A stretch of 64,000 nt of DNA. Source: Simmondsia chinensis (lineage: Eukaryota > Streptophyta > Magnoliopsida > Caryophyllales > Simmondsiaceae). Of this stretch, positions 50,925 to 61,612 are shown one piece after another; the first letter of the stretch is position 1, and each line of letters opens with the position of its first letter. The translations under genes and the position numbers were made by a program. Below the pieces are notes generated by a model. It was given only the letters and a program-made list of their open reading frames with translations. It did not search any database and was not told where the DNA came from. The stretch spans positions 4,962,501-5,026,500 of the forward strand of contig JAGTTD010000001.1 of the NCBI GenBank assembly GCA_018398585.1, read 5' to 3'.

Positions 50925-51610
50925 TGTTGGGCTATATCTAGAGTCTGGTTATATTGGGCCTTGTTTAGAAGTATATGATTGGGCCATTCCTATTGAGGCC
51001 CATGTCACACTAGAGTTTTAGTGTGATGGGTCTATAAATACACAGGGATGTGTATGTTACCATTAGGGTTGAGAAAGGTTTTAGTGAGGAAAGATTTAGA
51101 GTTGAGACTTTTTTTTTCGATAATTAGCCACAAGGTCGTGGAACAAGCAAGCCACTCGACTAAGTTAGACCCGAGTCCACCTGTAGAAAAACGGGGGCCA
51201 CAAGAGATAACAAAAAGCAGGAAGACAAACAAAAACACGAGCCTCAAACACGGCAACTCAAGACATCAAAAACATGATCAATCAAACGGCAGGAATCTAG
51301 AAGAGCGACGAGCTGAAGCTATTGAAGCGCGGGACTCAGGAAAAGTGGATCAAAGCCATTGCCATAGTTCAGCTCAAATCTCAACTGGAGTCTCTCCGCT
51401 GGGTACCTCGTGACTAAACTATCCATCATAGCCTTACATAAACTCCAATATTATAACAAAATTATCATACTCCCCTCCGTGGATGTATACTTCGGCTGAA
51501 CCACATAAATTTCGGTGTTCTCCCTATTCCCCTTTGTTTTGATTGTTACATCAATTTGTGGTTTCATTATCCTGTGGGTGATTATAATTAGTGATTTCAA
51601 CACCCTTACA
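50925..51610 (+). mobile_element. Copia-type LTR with primer-binding site, interrupted by an insertion
   Basis: Starts TGTTGGGCTATATCTAG, has TCTATAAATACACAGG as promoter-like box, and resumes after the insertion with CTCCGTGGATGTATACTTCG, ending AACACCCTTACA. The primer-binding site TTAGTATCAGAGCC follows (51612-51625). It shares the CTCCGTGGA(T/C)GTA block with the solo LTR at 19455-19772. No 3' LTR was found, and the internal part ends within about 450 bp at the next copia element. Confidence 0.7.
51105..51470 (-). mobile_element. Probable LINE 3' end inserted in the LTR
   Basis: Begins with T9 on the plus strand (poly-A of a minus-strand element), then CGATAATTAGCCACAAGG, CCACCTGTAGAAAAACGGGG and ATCATAGCCTTACATAAACT. 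The same order is seen at 35320-35700. It separates the TATA-containing half of the LTR from the CTCCGTGGATG half. Confidence 0.5.
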
Positions 51611-51625
51611 ATTAGTATCAGAGCC

Positions 51626-52048
51626 CCCGCGGAATTAATTACTTTTTCTAAGCTAATGATCTCTTATTATGTATATTACTCATATAAATTTAGTACGTTG
51701 TTTGAATCGATGTTGTATTACTCCTCGTTGCATCAAAAGGGTATTAATAAAAAATATTAAATAAATATGTGGTGGATTTTGAAGTAGAAATAACGGGAAT
51801 CTCTTTGAGATATTGGGTCGGGTTTTTATTATTGTTGTCATCACCTTGACACGCCCACATCAAATATGGTGACACACACACATCTTTAGCCACCAGTTTC
51901 GCACTCTCAAATTTCACGTATATGAAGCCCTACAATTGTTCTTGTAGAGTTAAACTTATTTCAGCAAAATACTATAAGAAGACAAATTGTGGGTTCGCTT
52001 TTTCTTTTCTTTCTTAATTCCCACATGTTGATTGTTGCGGTCCCTTTC
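51626..52048. other. Remnant internal region before the copia element
   Basis: About 420 bp following the primer-binding site of the interrupted LTR. No gag motif can be read. Confidence 0.4.
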
Positions 52049-52174
52049 CACTCTATTAGGATATATTCTATTGATATTATTCTGATAATATTTTATAATT
52101 ATTTCTGTACTTTTATCATAAATATATGCCTCAGCAACTCTATTGGGTATACTTCACTAACCTATATTCTCACG

Positions 52175-52187
52175 TGGTATTAGAGCA
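52175..52187 (+). promoter_or_regulatory. Primer-binding site of the copia element
   Basis: TGGTATTAGAGCA, two bases after the 5' LTR, complementary to the 3' end of initiator tRNA-Met apart from one change (TGGTATCAGAGC is usual). Confidence 0.8.
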
Positions 52188-52189
52188 TA

Positions 52190-52900
52190 CCAACCCTAAC
52201 TAAAACAAAAAAAAGGGGCAAAACCCACGAGCGGCGGCCACCAGTGGAAACCCTAACCCTAAAACCACACAGCCGCCGCCGCTGCCACCGGTGACCTCCC
52301 GCTCCTCTCTCGCCACCTGGTCAAGCCGGCATCTCTGCCATTGCTCCGGCCCCAGGCTCGCCGTCGCCCGCCGTAGCTCCTGTTGTTCCTGTTCTCTATT
52401 TCAAGGTCGATCCGTCACCAGCCGTCGCTCCGATTGCCCGTTCGCCAGTCGCCACTGTTTCGACCTCCATGGCTGCTGCCTCCTCCTCTCCTTCTCTCTC
52501 CAATGTTGACGCCTTCCCCCTGTAACCGGCACCAGCAGTGGTTGCTCGGCCACCGCCCTCCCTCGTCCAGCCACCGCCCAGACCCCTGCCTCCGGCCATG
52601 CCTACGTTGGCCTCTCTCTCTTCTGGGTTCACCCACGGGTTCTCGCTCCCCTCTCTCTCCTTCTCTCATGCCAATCCGACTTTGTCATCCACTAATATCG
52701 GTGCTTCCTCCTCCGGATATAATATTGGTCTTCCTTTACCCTCCTTTAATTTTTCCAATTACTCGTCCCCCTCATGGCTGGTGCGTCGTCCCTATCGGCA
52801 TTCCCCCCCCCCCCCCCCCCCCCCCCGTGGCTCCCCTTCCTCCCTCCTCTATTACAAGTCTGGTTACTATTAAATTAGAAACCCTCACCGATTATAGCAC
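52190..52900 (+). other. GC-rich leader of the copia element
   Basis: A C/T-rich segment with CCGCCGCCG, TCGCC and a C24 run (52803-52826). Open frames give Pro/Ser-rich low-complexity peptides with no domain. It is either untranslated leader or a degraded N-terminal extension of gag. Confidence 0.55.
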
Positions 52901-53745
52901 ACGGCGGGAACAAGTCTCCATGGTTCTCCATGCCCATCGACTTATGAGTTTCGTCGATGGCTGACACCCGTGTCCCCCACGTCAAATTCCAATACCCACG
53001 GGCCAATATATCCCCAACCCTGACGCTATGACATGGTTCTGTATAGATCAAGGCATTAGGGCATGTCTGTCTGCCTCTCTTACTCGCCCGACCCTAAATG
53101 ATGTCATCCACCACCCTACATCCCGAGACATGTGGACCCCCCTAGCCAAACGCTTTCGTGACCACTCCCTCGCTAAGGAGTTCGATCTTCGCTCTGAACT
53201 TGTCACTTTACATAAAGAAAATAAATCCATGACCACCTACCTCACCGAACTCAAAACTATAGCCGATGACCTGGCCGCCATAGATTCACCGGTCTCTAAC
53301 CGTGAGCTCCTCCATTACGCTCTCTTCGGTCTCCCTCCCGAGTATGCCGCCTTCAACACGTTCACCCCGTCAGTCGTGTCGTGATCTCTCCTTTGAACAG
53401 CTCAAAACTGCACTGTTAGATGAAGAGGCTGCTCTCGCTCGCATTCATGCTCGCTCCTCCTCTCACGAACTCCTCGGGTTTGGGTCGGGGCCGCGGCGGG
53501 CGTGGACGTAAGGGCTGTGGATGCAACAACAATCGCAATGGGAACTCCGGGAGTCGTGATGGGTTGTACGGCCAACCGCAACATCCTCCTGGTACAGGTA
53601 TGGTTCCTACCGGTGGTCTCCCTCCACATCAACAAACTTGGGGTCACAACTCAGGTATGCATCCTCGTCTGTCTCATAACGGTATACTCGGTGCCAATCC
53701 ATTGGTTTGTCAGATTTGTCATTAAGCAGGTCATGCTGCCTCTCT
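52900..53745 (+). pseudogene. Copia gag remnant
   Basis: The gag-like frame contains YSTRREQVSMVL, MTWFCIDQGIRACLSASL, RDMWTPLAKRF, SMTTYLTELKTIADDLAAI and ELLHYALFGLPPEY, the UBN2-type gag order. Stops at about 52963 and 53383 plus shifts break the frame. The zinc-knuckle region is degraded. Confidence 0.8.
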
Positions 53746-53794
53746 CTGTCCTCACCGCTATATTAATTATGATCTCTCACAATCTCTATCAGTT

Positions 53795-55354
53795 ATGTCT
53801 GTTAATGATTCTGCTGATCCTACATGGTACCCTGACTCCGGGGCATCTAACCATATGACTTCCAACGCATGTATTTTAATTAAACACACTGTTTATTGTG
53901 GTTCAAAATTAATTCAAATTGGCAATGGTTCTCTATTACCAGTCACTTGTGTTGGTTTTTCAAAAATTCGCACTAACTCTCGTGACCTGTTACTTCCTAA
54001 TGTTATGTTGGTACCTAGTCTCACATACAACCTATTGTCTATTAAACAGTTGTGTCGTGATAATAACTATGTTGTAGAGTTTGACTCTTCTTCCTTTTGT
54101 GTCAAGGACAAGGATACGGGGACGCCCCTCCTCAAGATACACAGTGAAGGACCCCTTTATGGGTTTTCTCCGTACCCTACTGGACTCGTAGCGTGGATCG
54201 TCCCGGCTGAACTCTGGCACAAGCGCTTAGGTCATTTAGGAAATTCTGTTTTGGATACTTTACGCACCCCGCTCTTTGATTCCTTCTGTTTCTAGTGCTA
54301 GCTCAATAAAACATTGTCATTCATGCTGTCTAAGAAAGTCGCGTCGTTTACCATTTTTGCGTGTGTTACATACTACTACTTCGCCTTTGCAATTAATACA
54401 TTCGGATGTTTGGCAATCGCCTCTGCTTTTCGGTATTATGTGTTATTTGTTGACTATTATACACACTTTACCTGGCTTTATCCGATGCAAAGGAAGGACA
54501 AAGTGTACTCCATCTTTACTGATTTAAAGGTCTTTGTCGAAAACAAGTTCAATGTAAAAATTAAATGTTTTCAAAGTGATGGAGGCCGTGAGTTTGACAA
54601 TAGGTCCATGGCTACAGTTTGTCGCACTCATGGTATTCACTTCCGCCTCTCCTGTCCTGATACCCCACAGCAAAATGGGGTGGCGGAACGAAAGCATCAA
54701 CATTTAAGTGAAATGGTACGGACCCTACTCTTTCAGGCGCGTCTTCCACCTAAATTTTGGGCTGATACTGCTTGCACTACTTGTTACATTATAAATCGGT
54801 TGCCTACCCCAAACTTACAAAATCTTTCTCCCTTTGAAAAACTGTTTAATAAGGAGCCTGACTATAATTTTTTTTGGGTCTTTGGGTGTGCATGTTACCC
54901 CAACATCACATCCCGTACCCCTCATAAATTGACCCCACGTTATGTCCCCTGCGTCTTTATTGGGTATACAGGTCGTTACAAAGATTATCGCTGTTTAGAC
55001 CCCACTACTGGTAGAGTCTATTCTAGTCGTCATGTCCATTTTATTGAGCATTTGTTTCCTTATCCCGATCTCGTGTCTAGTTTGCATGCGCCGCCGACCC
55101 AGACGATTGTGGACGTTCCGCTACCGAGTCTGATTTTGGCTTACTCCATGCCCACGACAGCCCCTAGTACTGTTGCACCGCTTCCGGGTGTCTCGGGCTC
55201 GAGTTCTCTCCCCCCCCACACCACCACGGATCCCCATTGCTTCCCCTCACTCCCCACCTTTGGCCGGGTTGCCTGGCCCCGACACCGCGGTTCCCACGGC
55301 CGAGTCAGGTCCCGTCCACGACTCCGGGGGCCCACATCAGGACCCTCGCCCTGA
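53795..55354 (+). pseudogene. Copia protease and integrase remnant
   Basis: The protease active site is WYPDSGASNHM (53820-53860). The pre-integrase part is LWHKRLGHLGNSVLDTL. A stop at 54293 and a small disruption separate it from the integrase core, where YVLFVDYYTHFTW, FQSDGGREFDNR and PQQNGVAERKHQHL mark the core. The chromodomain-less C-terminal GYTGRYKDYRCLDP part is also present. The 55080-55350 end is a Pro/Ser/Thr linker. Confidence 0.88.
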
Positions 55355-55511
55355 CGCCACTGTGACCTCCTTGGATGGTCACCCCGGGCCTCAACCTACC
55401 CCCACTGTCGCACCGTCCACCTCGAATGTCCACCCCATGTGCACCTGCCTCAAGGACGGGATACGCAAGTCCAAACACATACTGTCTCTTAGCTCTGTGG
55501 TTGTAATATAG

Positions 55512-57035
55512 GAACCAACATATTTTTCACAGGCCGTTAAGAATCCTCAGTGGCAAGAAGCCATGGCTGAAGAGTTCAATGCTCTCATTTAAAACCAGAC
55601 ACGGGACCTCGTTCCTACGTCACCTTCTCAAAATGTGGTCGGTAGTACTTGGAAGTATAAGATCAAGTATAAACCTGATGGTTCTGTTGGTTGATTCAAG
55701 GTCCGCCTTGTTGCTTAAGATTTCCATCAACGTGAGGGCCTTGACTACTTTGAAACTTTTGGCCCTGTTGTCAAACCCACCACCATCGGGTTCATTCTTG
55801 CTCATGCTGTAACTCATAGGTGGTTCATTCGCCAACTTGATGTCAAAAATGCGTTTTTACATAGTTTTCTCAACGAAGAGGTATACATGTGTCAGCCTTC
55901 GGGGTTCGTTCACCCGAAATACCCGACGCATGTATGCCGCCTGCGAAAAGCTCTATATGGCCTCAAACAGGCCTCTTGAGCCTGGTTTCATAGGTTTATT
56001 ATGTTCCTCTATAGTCTTGGTTTCTATTGTAGTAAGACTGATCCCTCCTTATTTATACATCGCTCCCCCAGTAGCATCGTTTGCCTGCTTTTGTACGTGG
56101 ACAATATTATCCTTACTGGCTCTGACTCCTCTCTCCTCACTGCTTCTCTCTCCACACAGTTTGTCATGAAAGATCTTGGCCCTCTTCATTACTTCCTTGG
56201 TATAGAAGCCAAACTCACCAGACATGGTCTGTTTCTTTCACAACATAAATACACCCTGGATCTTCTAGATAAGCATGACATGCTTGAGGCTAAACCTGTG
56301 CAAATCCCTTACCCGCTCGGATCCAGCTGTCTGTGTCTGATGGGTCTCTCCTACCCAATCCGACCTAGTTTCATAGTGCGGTAGGTGCTCTCCAGTACCT
56401 CACCATGACCCGTCCAGACATCGCATATGCGGTTAACCGTGTGTCTCACTTTATGCACTCTCCCACTACTTCCCATTGGCAGATGGTTAAACGCATCCTA
56501 CGGTACCTTAAGCTCACGCCCGATCATGGCCTTACCATCGCCCCGGGGTCATGCACCTCTGTCACGGCATATGCTGACGCTGACTAGGCTGGTTATCCTG
56601 ACACCCGTCACTCCACCACAGGCTTTGCTTTGTTCCTTGGCCCTAATCTTATCTCGTGGCGTGCGAAGAAGCAGCCTATGGTTGCTAAATCTTCCACTGA
56701 GTCTGAATATCGTGCTGTAGCTAAGGTTGTTGCTGAATGAGATTGGATCAAATACCTTATGCGTGACTTAGGCCTGCGCCACACTGGACCGATACTTGTC
56801 TGCTGTGATAATGTCTCCGCTACCTACCTGGCTACCAATCCTATCTCTAATGATTGCAGCAAGCATGAATGTTGTCTTTTATTATGTTTGTGAGAAGGTT
56901 GTGAAGGGTGATATCCAGGTTCGGTACACATCTACTACCAAACAGGTTGCTGACATATTCACCAAAGGGTTGGCTATTGATCGCTTCCGCTTCCATAAAG
57001 CCAATCTGCACGTAGGTCCCTCTCGCACAGATTGA
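55512..57035 (+). pseudogene. Copia reverse transcriptase and RNase H remnant
   Basis: RT motifs [35 protein letters not shown] and LLYVDNIILTGS. The last shows YVDN instead of the catalytic YVDD. At least four in-frame stops occur in RT alone. After a frameshift, RNase H follows with [51 protein letters not shown] and TSTTKQVADIFTKGL. Clearly inactive. Confidence 0.9.
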
Positions 57036-57162
57036 GGGGACGTATTATGATATATTCTATTGATATTATTCTGATAATATTATGTAATTATTCCTGTACT
57101 CTTTACTATAAATATATGCCTCAACAATCCTATTGGGTATACTTCACTAACCCATATTCTCA

Positions 57163-57605
57163 CACCCTCCACCAAACTTGACCCAAGCTCCATCATCTCG
57201 TCCTCTAGTTTTTGCCTCAATACAATATCAAATTCCAAACTGATACAGTCCAAAAAATAAAGCGCCAAGCAATCCTAATTAGTGAGCTAAGAAAACAAAT
57301 ATAGACATATATATATATATATATATACACACACACTAAGTAGATACTCCACCATGGATAATTATTTTTTGATATATATCAGAACCACAATGTGAAAGAT
57401 AGAAAGTGAATCACAGACCCGTAATACTTACTTATACCATAAAACCTCTTTTAATGTGTATCAAAATACCAATACGAAATACAAAAAGTGAATCACATGT
57501 CTAAAATTCGTCTCTCCTTTAATTGCCTTCTGTTGTCATATCATATGCATTATGATATAATTGATGCCGCCTTTGTTTTTTTCTGAAAAAGTTGTCCTTC
57601 TTATT
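57163..57605. other. Short intergenic stretch
   Basis: A (TA)n/(CA)n run at about 57306-57337 and two similar phrases, CACAATGTGAAAGATAGAAAG and CAATACGAAATACAAAAAG, each followed by TGAATCACA. No gene. Confidence 0.4.
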
Positions 57606-57609
57606 TATT

Positions 57610-57802
57610 AAGGCATTTTTCAAAAATTATTTTTTTTGTTTGTAACTTTTTAGTTATATTAGTATTACAAACTAAAATTTGAAAATAAATTTTTTAATTT
57701 CTGAATTTTTATTTTTAATTTTTTTCTCATTTAAAATAAAAAATAAAAAATAATTAAATTCTTAAAAATCAAAAACTATAAAAGATATCCAATAGCAAAC
57801 AA
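57610..57802. mobile_element. MITE of the 'TTTTGGTTTTT' family, copy 4 (decayed)
   Basis: T-rich left arm and A-rich right arm with ATTTTTATTTTTAATTTTTT facing AAAAATAAAAAATAATT, ending AATAGCAAACAAACTCG. Less well preserved than the copies at 14.2, 38.4 and 41.4 kb. Confidence 0.4.
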
Positions 57803-57873
57803 ACTCGTAGTATTTTCTCACCATTACGCATGTACGTTTATAAAATGACACATATAATATGGACCATATATTA

Positions 57874-58760
57874 GAGTCGGTTCCAAAAATAATGCTAAAA
57901 AATAAAAAAAATTAAAAAAATAATGCTGAAAAAAAATATTTCCAAATCTACCGTTGAACCGCGTTTATAAAACGCGACTTTAATAAACCGCGTCAAAAAA
58001 AACGCATTTAAACTTCTCATAAAACGCGTCCTAAAAACGCGGTTATATCAATAAAACCGCATCTTAGGAACGCGGTTATAACTAAACGCGATTTATTTAA
58101 ATAGAACCGCGTCTTAATGACGCGGTTTAACAAGATAACCGTGTCATTAAGACGCGGTTTATAGGCTATAGAACCGCGTCTTAATGACCCGGTTTACTTG
58201 GGATCTAAAACCTCCGGCCCATTCATTCACGCGTGCTCTCTCCCCTGCTCTCATCGTCTCTCTGCCCCTTTCTCGTTAATCCACCACCGGTCACGTCGTT
58301 CGCCACCCGCCTTTCTTTTTCTTATACACCGGAGATCTTTCAAGTACCATTATTGGAGTTATTTGACCTCCCCTTATGATGTTGGAGCTTTATCAAGAGA
58401 GACATGAGATTAATATGATGATCATCACAAATTACAGCATAATGGAAACTATAAGCAAACAAAAAAGTGAAGAATTGCGGCATAATGGTAAGTATAAGTG
58501 AAAAAAAAGGGGATTTTGGATCCCTGACGGTAAACCGCATTTTTTGGACGCGGTTCACAACTAAACCGCGTTTACTAGACGCGGTTTATTCTGAAATAAA
58601 CCGTATTTAGTTAACGTGGTTTATTCTGAAATAAACCGCTTTTATTTGATTAGGTTTTCTTAAAATTTAAACGCGTCTTGTTGACGCGGTTCAACAGTAG
58701 ATATGAAAATATATTTTTTTAATTTTTTTATTTTTTAGCATTATTTTTGGAACCAACTCA
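57874..58760. mobile_element. Mutator-type element with hairpin array
   Basis: Flanked by a perfect 9-bp duplication, CATATATTA, at 57865-57873 and 58761-58769, the Mutator signature. The inverted ends GAGTCGGTTCCAAAAATAAT and TGAGTTGGTTCCAAAAATAA continue for about 90 bp. Inside, both flanks (57955-58196 and 58528-58705) are made of AACCGCGTC...GACGCGGTT hairpins, at least ten half-sites. The middle (58197-58527) is a unique C/T-rich segment that may be captured DNA. No transposase. Confidence 0.85.
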
Positions 58761-58769
58761 CATATATTA

Positions 58770-59079
58770 AGTATATTTTAAACTTAAAAGACAATACACG
58801 AATTTCAATAAGTATTTTTGTCCCAACTCTCTTAATTTATCCAACTATAGATCTATAGGCCACTGTTCAATTTGGTTAGTGTATATGTTTGGTTAGTATA
58901 TATGGTTGTACTAGGTTTGTTCCTGTACAATATACGAGTAATATTTATTGGTTATCTTTTTTTGTAGTCGGAATTTTTTACATTAAAATACCCTTTATTT
59001 TATCAACTGTTCATAATCTTATTCAGTTTACATAATTCGCTGCAAGAGTTTTTAATCAAAAAGATGACAAAATATCGTT
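58770..59079. other. AT-rich stretch, nothing recognised
   Basis: No ORF or repeat pair identified, apart from a short TTTGGTTAGT duplication at about 58873 and 58891. Confidence 0.4.
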
Positions 59080-60320
59080 CCTATTTTAAGTCATTAATTA
59101 AAAATTTATTTTCTTTTTTTCTTTTATAAATTAAATACGAAAAGTCTTAAATTAAAAATTTATTACTTTTTTTTATTTTTAATTCTTGGAGGTCTAACCT
59201 TTTTTTTCCTTTTATAGATTAAATACAAAAAGTTTTCAATTAAAAATTTATTTTTTATTTTTTTATTTTTGATTTTTGGAGGTCTAACATAGACTCTATT
59301 CTTGGAGGTCTAACTTTTTTTTTCCCCTTACATGGATTAAATATGAAAAGTTTTAATTTGAAAATTTATTTAATTTTTTTTTTTTTGCCGGTTCTTAGAG
59401 GTCTAATTTTTGTTTTCTTTTATGTGTTAGGTTATGTCTCAAATTACTTGTTTTATTTTTATGGGATTGCCGTAGGGTCATCGATGGATCGGGTAATTTA
59501 AGGAAAGATTCGGGAGTTTTTTAGGAAATTAGAGGGCCGATCAATCGGCCCGCTCCGATCGATCGGGTCCCTCCTGACCTACGTCTATATAAAGGACGTA
59601 GGGTTTACATCATAAAGCATCCAATCAAAGTGTGAGGCACCGCCATTGAGAGAAAAGCGGTGATTTCGTAATTCCTCCAAGATTTTGAGTGCTACGAGAG
59701 TTCAGAGGGAGTGATTGTAATTCTTCCGTATATCTCGTTTTGGAAAGTGTCGTTGTAATTCTTCCTTTCAATTAATAAAGAATCTCCATCTCCGCCCGTG
59801 GTTTTCTCTCCTCTCGATTGTAGAGGGGTTTCCACGTAAATATTATGTGTTCATGTTTTGTTCTTTCTTTCTCCATATTTGTTGACTTCTCGTTTTGCGT
59901 GAGTCATATTATTTGAATCGAATCAAGCAATCAGGGTTTACGCTTCCGCATTAAGATTTTCCTAACAAATTGGTATCATAGTATATCAGATTTGTTTAAG
60001 TTCCTTAACATTATGGATTAATTATAAGAAATCTTAAATTAAAATTTTATTTTTTTGGAGTTTATGGGCACCCTGGGGTTAGGTAGGTCTAACAAATACC
60101 CTATTTTTGAAGGTCTAATTTTTTCTTTTATGAATTAAATACAAAAAATCTTAAATTAAAAAAAAAATTTCTTTTTTGATTTTTTGAGGTCTAACTAGAA
60201 ATTTATTTCGTTTTTTTTTTCTCTTATGGATTAAAATTTATTTTTTTAATTTTTTATTTTTGATTGTTGGAGGTTTATTCCTTTTTTTATTTTTTAAAAT
60301 TTTTGTTTTCTAATATAATT
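59080..60320. repeat. Degenerate AT-rich array with 'TTGGAGGTCTAAC' boxes
   Basis: A unit of about 90-100 bp: TTTTATGGATTAAATAC, AAAAAGTCTTAAATTAAAA, T-rich run, TTCTTGGAGGTCTAAC. At least four copies lie before the LTR insertion (59080-59424) and three after it (60011-60320). The LTR remnant at 59425-60010 splits the array. Confidence 0.75.
59425..60010 (+). mobile_element. LTR plus primer-binding-site remnant with intact duplication
   Basis: The LTR at 59425-59967 starts TGTTAGGTTATG and ends TTTTCCTAACA (543 bp), with TCTATATAAAGGACG as promoter-like box. It is followed by AATTGGTATCATAG (a mutated primer-binding site), then only about 30 bp more, ending TTCCTTAACA, which looks like the tip of the 3' LTR. 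The 5-bp duplication TTATG is at 59420-59424 and 60011-60015. So the whole element has collapsed to one LTR plus 43 bp. Same family as 61616-64000. Confidence 0.8.
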
Positions 60321-60429
60321 TTTTATAATTTTTTTTATTTTTTATTTTTAATCTTCCCTCAAGTTAAATTAGAAACTAGAAAATTATTCAAAAATATGAG
60401 CTTTAGTTTTTAAAAAAAATTAGAGACTA

Positions 60430-60890
60430 TAAATAAAAAGTGATGCCAAATAGGCCCTAAGCTTTGAGTTGTTACTGATTGCAGGGGACTATGAGAAGAG
60501 GAAGATACGTGAAGAAGCAAAATAAACCTTTAGGCTCCGTTGATAAAGGAAAAAAATTGGAGGAAAATGATTTTCATGTGTTTGGAATATGTGGAAACTA
60601 CAAAGGAAAAAAAAATTAATAGAAAATTTTCAAAGTTTATAATAGAATTTGAGGAAAATAATTTTCCTCTTGAAATAGAGAGAAAATTGGGAAAAAAAAA
60701 TGAATTTAGGCCCAAGCCATATTAACCCCTTATGTATTAGATTTGATCTCAGTTGTTTACTTAACAAGATCTGCTTTGTTTGTCACCTAAATTCATTAAA
60801 TATGTACATTTAGTGTACACAAAAAGCATAAATTGAATAGAGTATTTATCATTTAAAATGCTCAGTTAATAAAATGTTTAAACTCGAGGT
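60430..60890. other. AT-rich stretch, nothing recognised
   Basis: Overlapping open frames of about 60 codons on both strands (60530-60725) are AT-driven shadows without domain content. Confidence 0.4.
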
Positions 60891-61612
60891 GCTTAAATGT
60901 AATAATTTTTTGAAAAAATTTGGTTCAAGTACCTTGAAGTTTGGTACATATTTTTCAGGTACATTGAGATTTAAAAATATTTTTGATATACCTTTAACTT
61001 TATAAACTTTTTTAGCTATCCTACGTATAATTTTATTGGGGTTCCATTACTTTGTGATGACATGCACTTATAAAAATAAAGTATTATCATTTATGTACCT
61101 CGAGATTTGAACATATGTCACTTAGGTACTTTGACATTTTACATACAATGGGGTATCTTAAGTTTTAAACAATTTATCACTTAGTTACCTTGAAGTTTTA
61201 AAATTTTATCGACCAGATATATCTTGTCAAAATTCGATAGATTTTCATTATAAAATGCTAAAATTGAACATTTGACCGTCTATTAGTATCTTCACCAGAA
61301 TTTGATATTTTTTGCCCCAAATTGCAAAAATGACACATAATTGTAGCAATATTTAGGTAATTCATATCAAAATCGGTGAATATTTTATCACAATCACTGA
61401 ATTTATAATAAAAATATTGGCATGACATAAATACTATTGTGATTATGTATTCTATCAATATTTCTTTATTAAAATTAGTTAGATTCTTACAAAATTTATC
61501 AAAATTCCAACAGAGTACATAGGTGATAAAATTTTCAAACTCAGGATATCCAATTTTATATATTAAAATGTTAGAGTATCTAGATGATAAATGCTCAAAT
61601 TTCAAGGTTTCT
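60890..61612. repeat. 'GTACCTTGAAGTTT' repeat with inverted right part
   Basis: TCAAGTACCTTGAAGTTTGG, GTACCTCGAGATTTGAAC and TTACCTTGAAGTTTTAAAAT recur at about 100-bp intervals. Towards the right the same text is inverted (GATAAATGCTCAAATTTCAAGG). Suggests a foldback DNA element; ends not fixed. A 115-codon minus-strand frame here has no domain. Confidence 0.5.

Larger units (their letters stand above)
52054..57162 (+). mobile_element. Full-length but dead Ty1/copia retrotransposon with 119-bp LTRs
   Basis: 5' LTR 52054-52172 and 3' LTR 57043-57162, both starting TATTA(G/T)GATATATTC and ending CATATTCTCA or CTATATTCTCA, with about a dozen differences. The 5-bp flanks are CACTC (52049-52053) and CACCC (57163-57167). 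The primer-binding site TGGTATTAGAGCA is at 52175, and the purine tract GATTGAGGGGACG is just before the 3' LTR. The domain order is gag, protease, integrase, reverse transcriptase, RNase H, the copia order. Multiple stops and frameshifts make it non-autonomous. Very short LTRs are unusual for a 5.1-kb copia element. Confidence 0.92.

Noticed and set aside
52383..52964. 193-codon Pro/Ser-rich ORF as a host gene
   Set aside because: It lies between the primer-binding site and gag of a copia element, is low complexity, and includes a C24 run.
57955..58705. Replication origin with iterons
   Set aside because: The hairpin array lies strictly inside a transposon with inverted ends and a 9-bp duplication; no origin context.
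61258..61605. 115-codon minus-strand ORF
   Set aside because: AT-driven frame inside a decayed repeat, with no domain.
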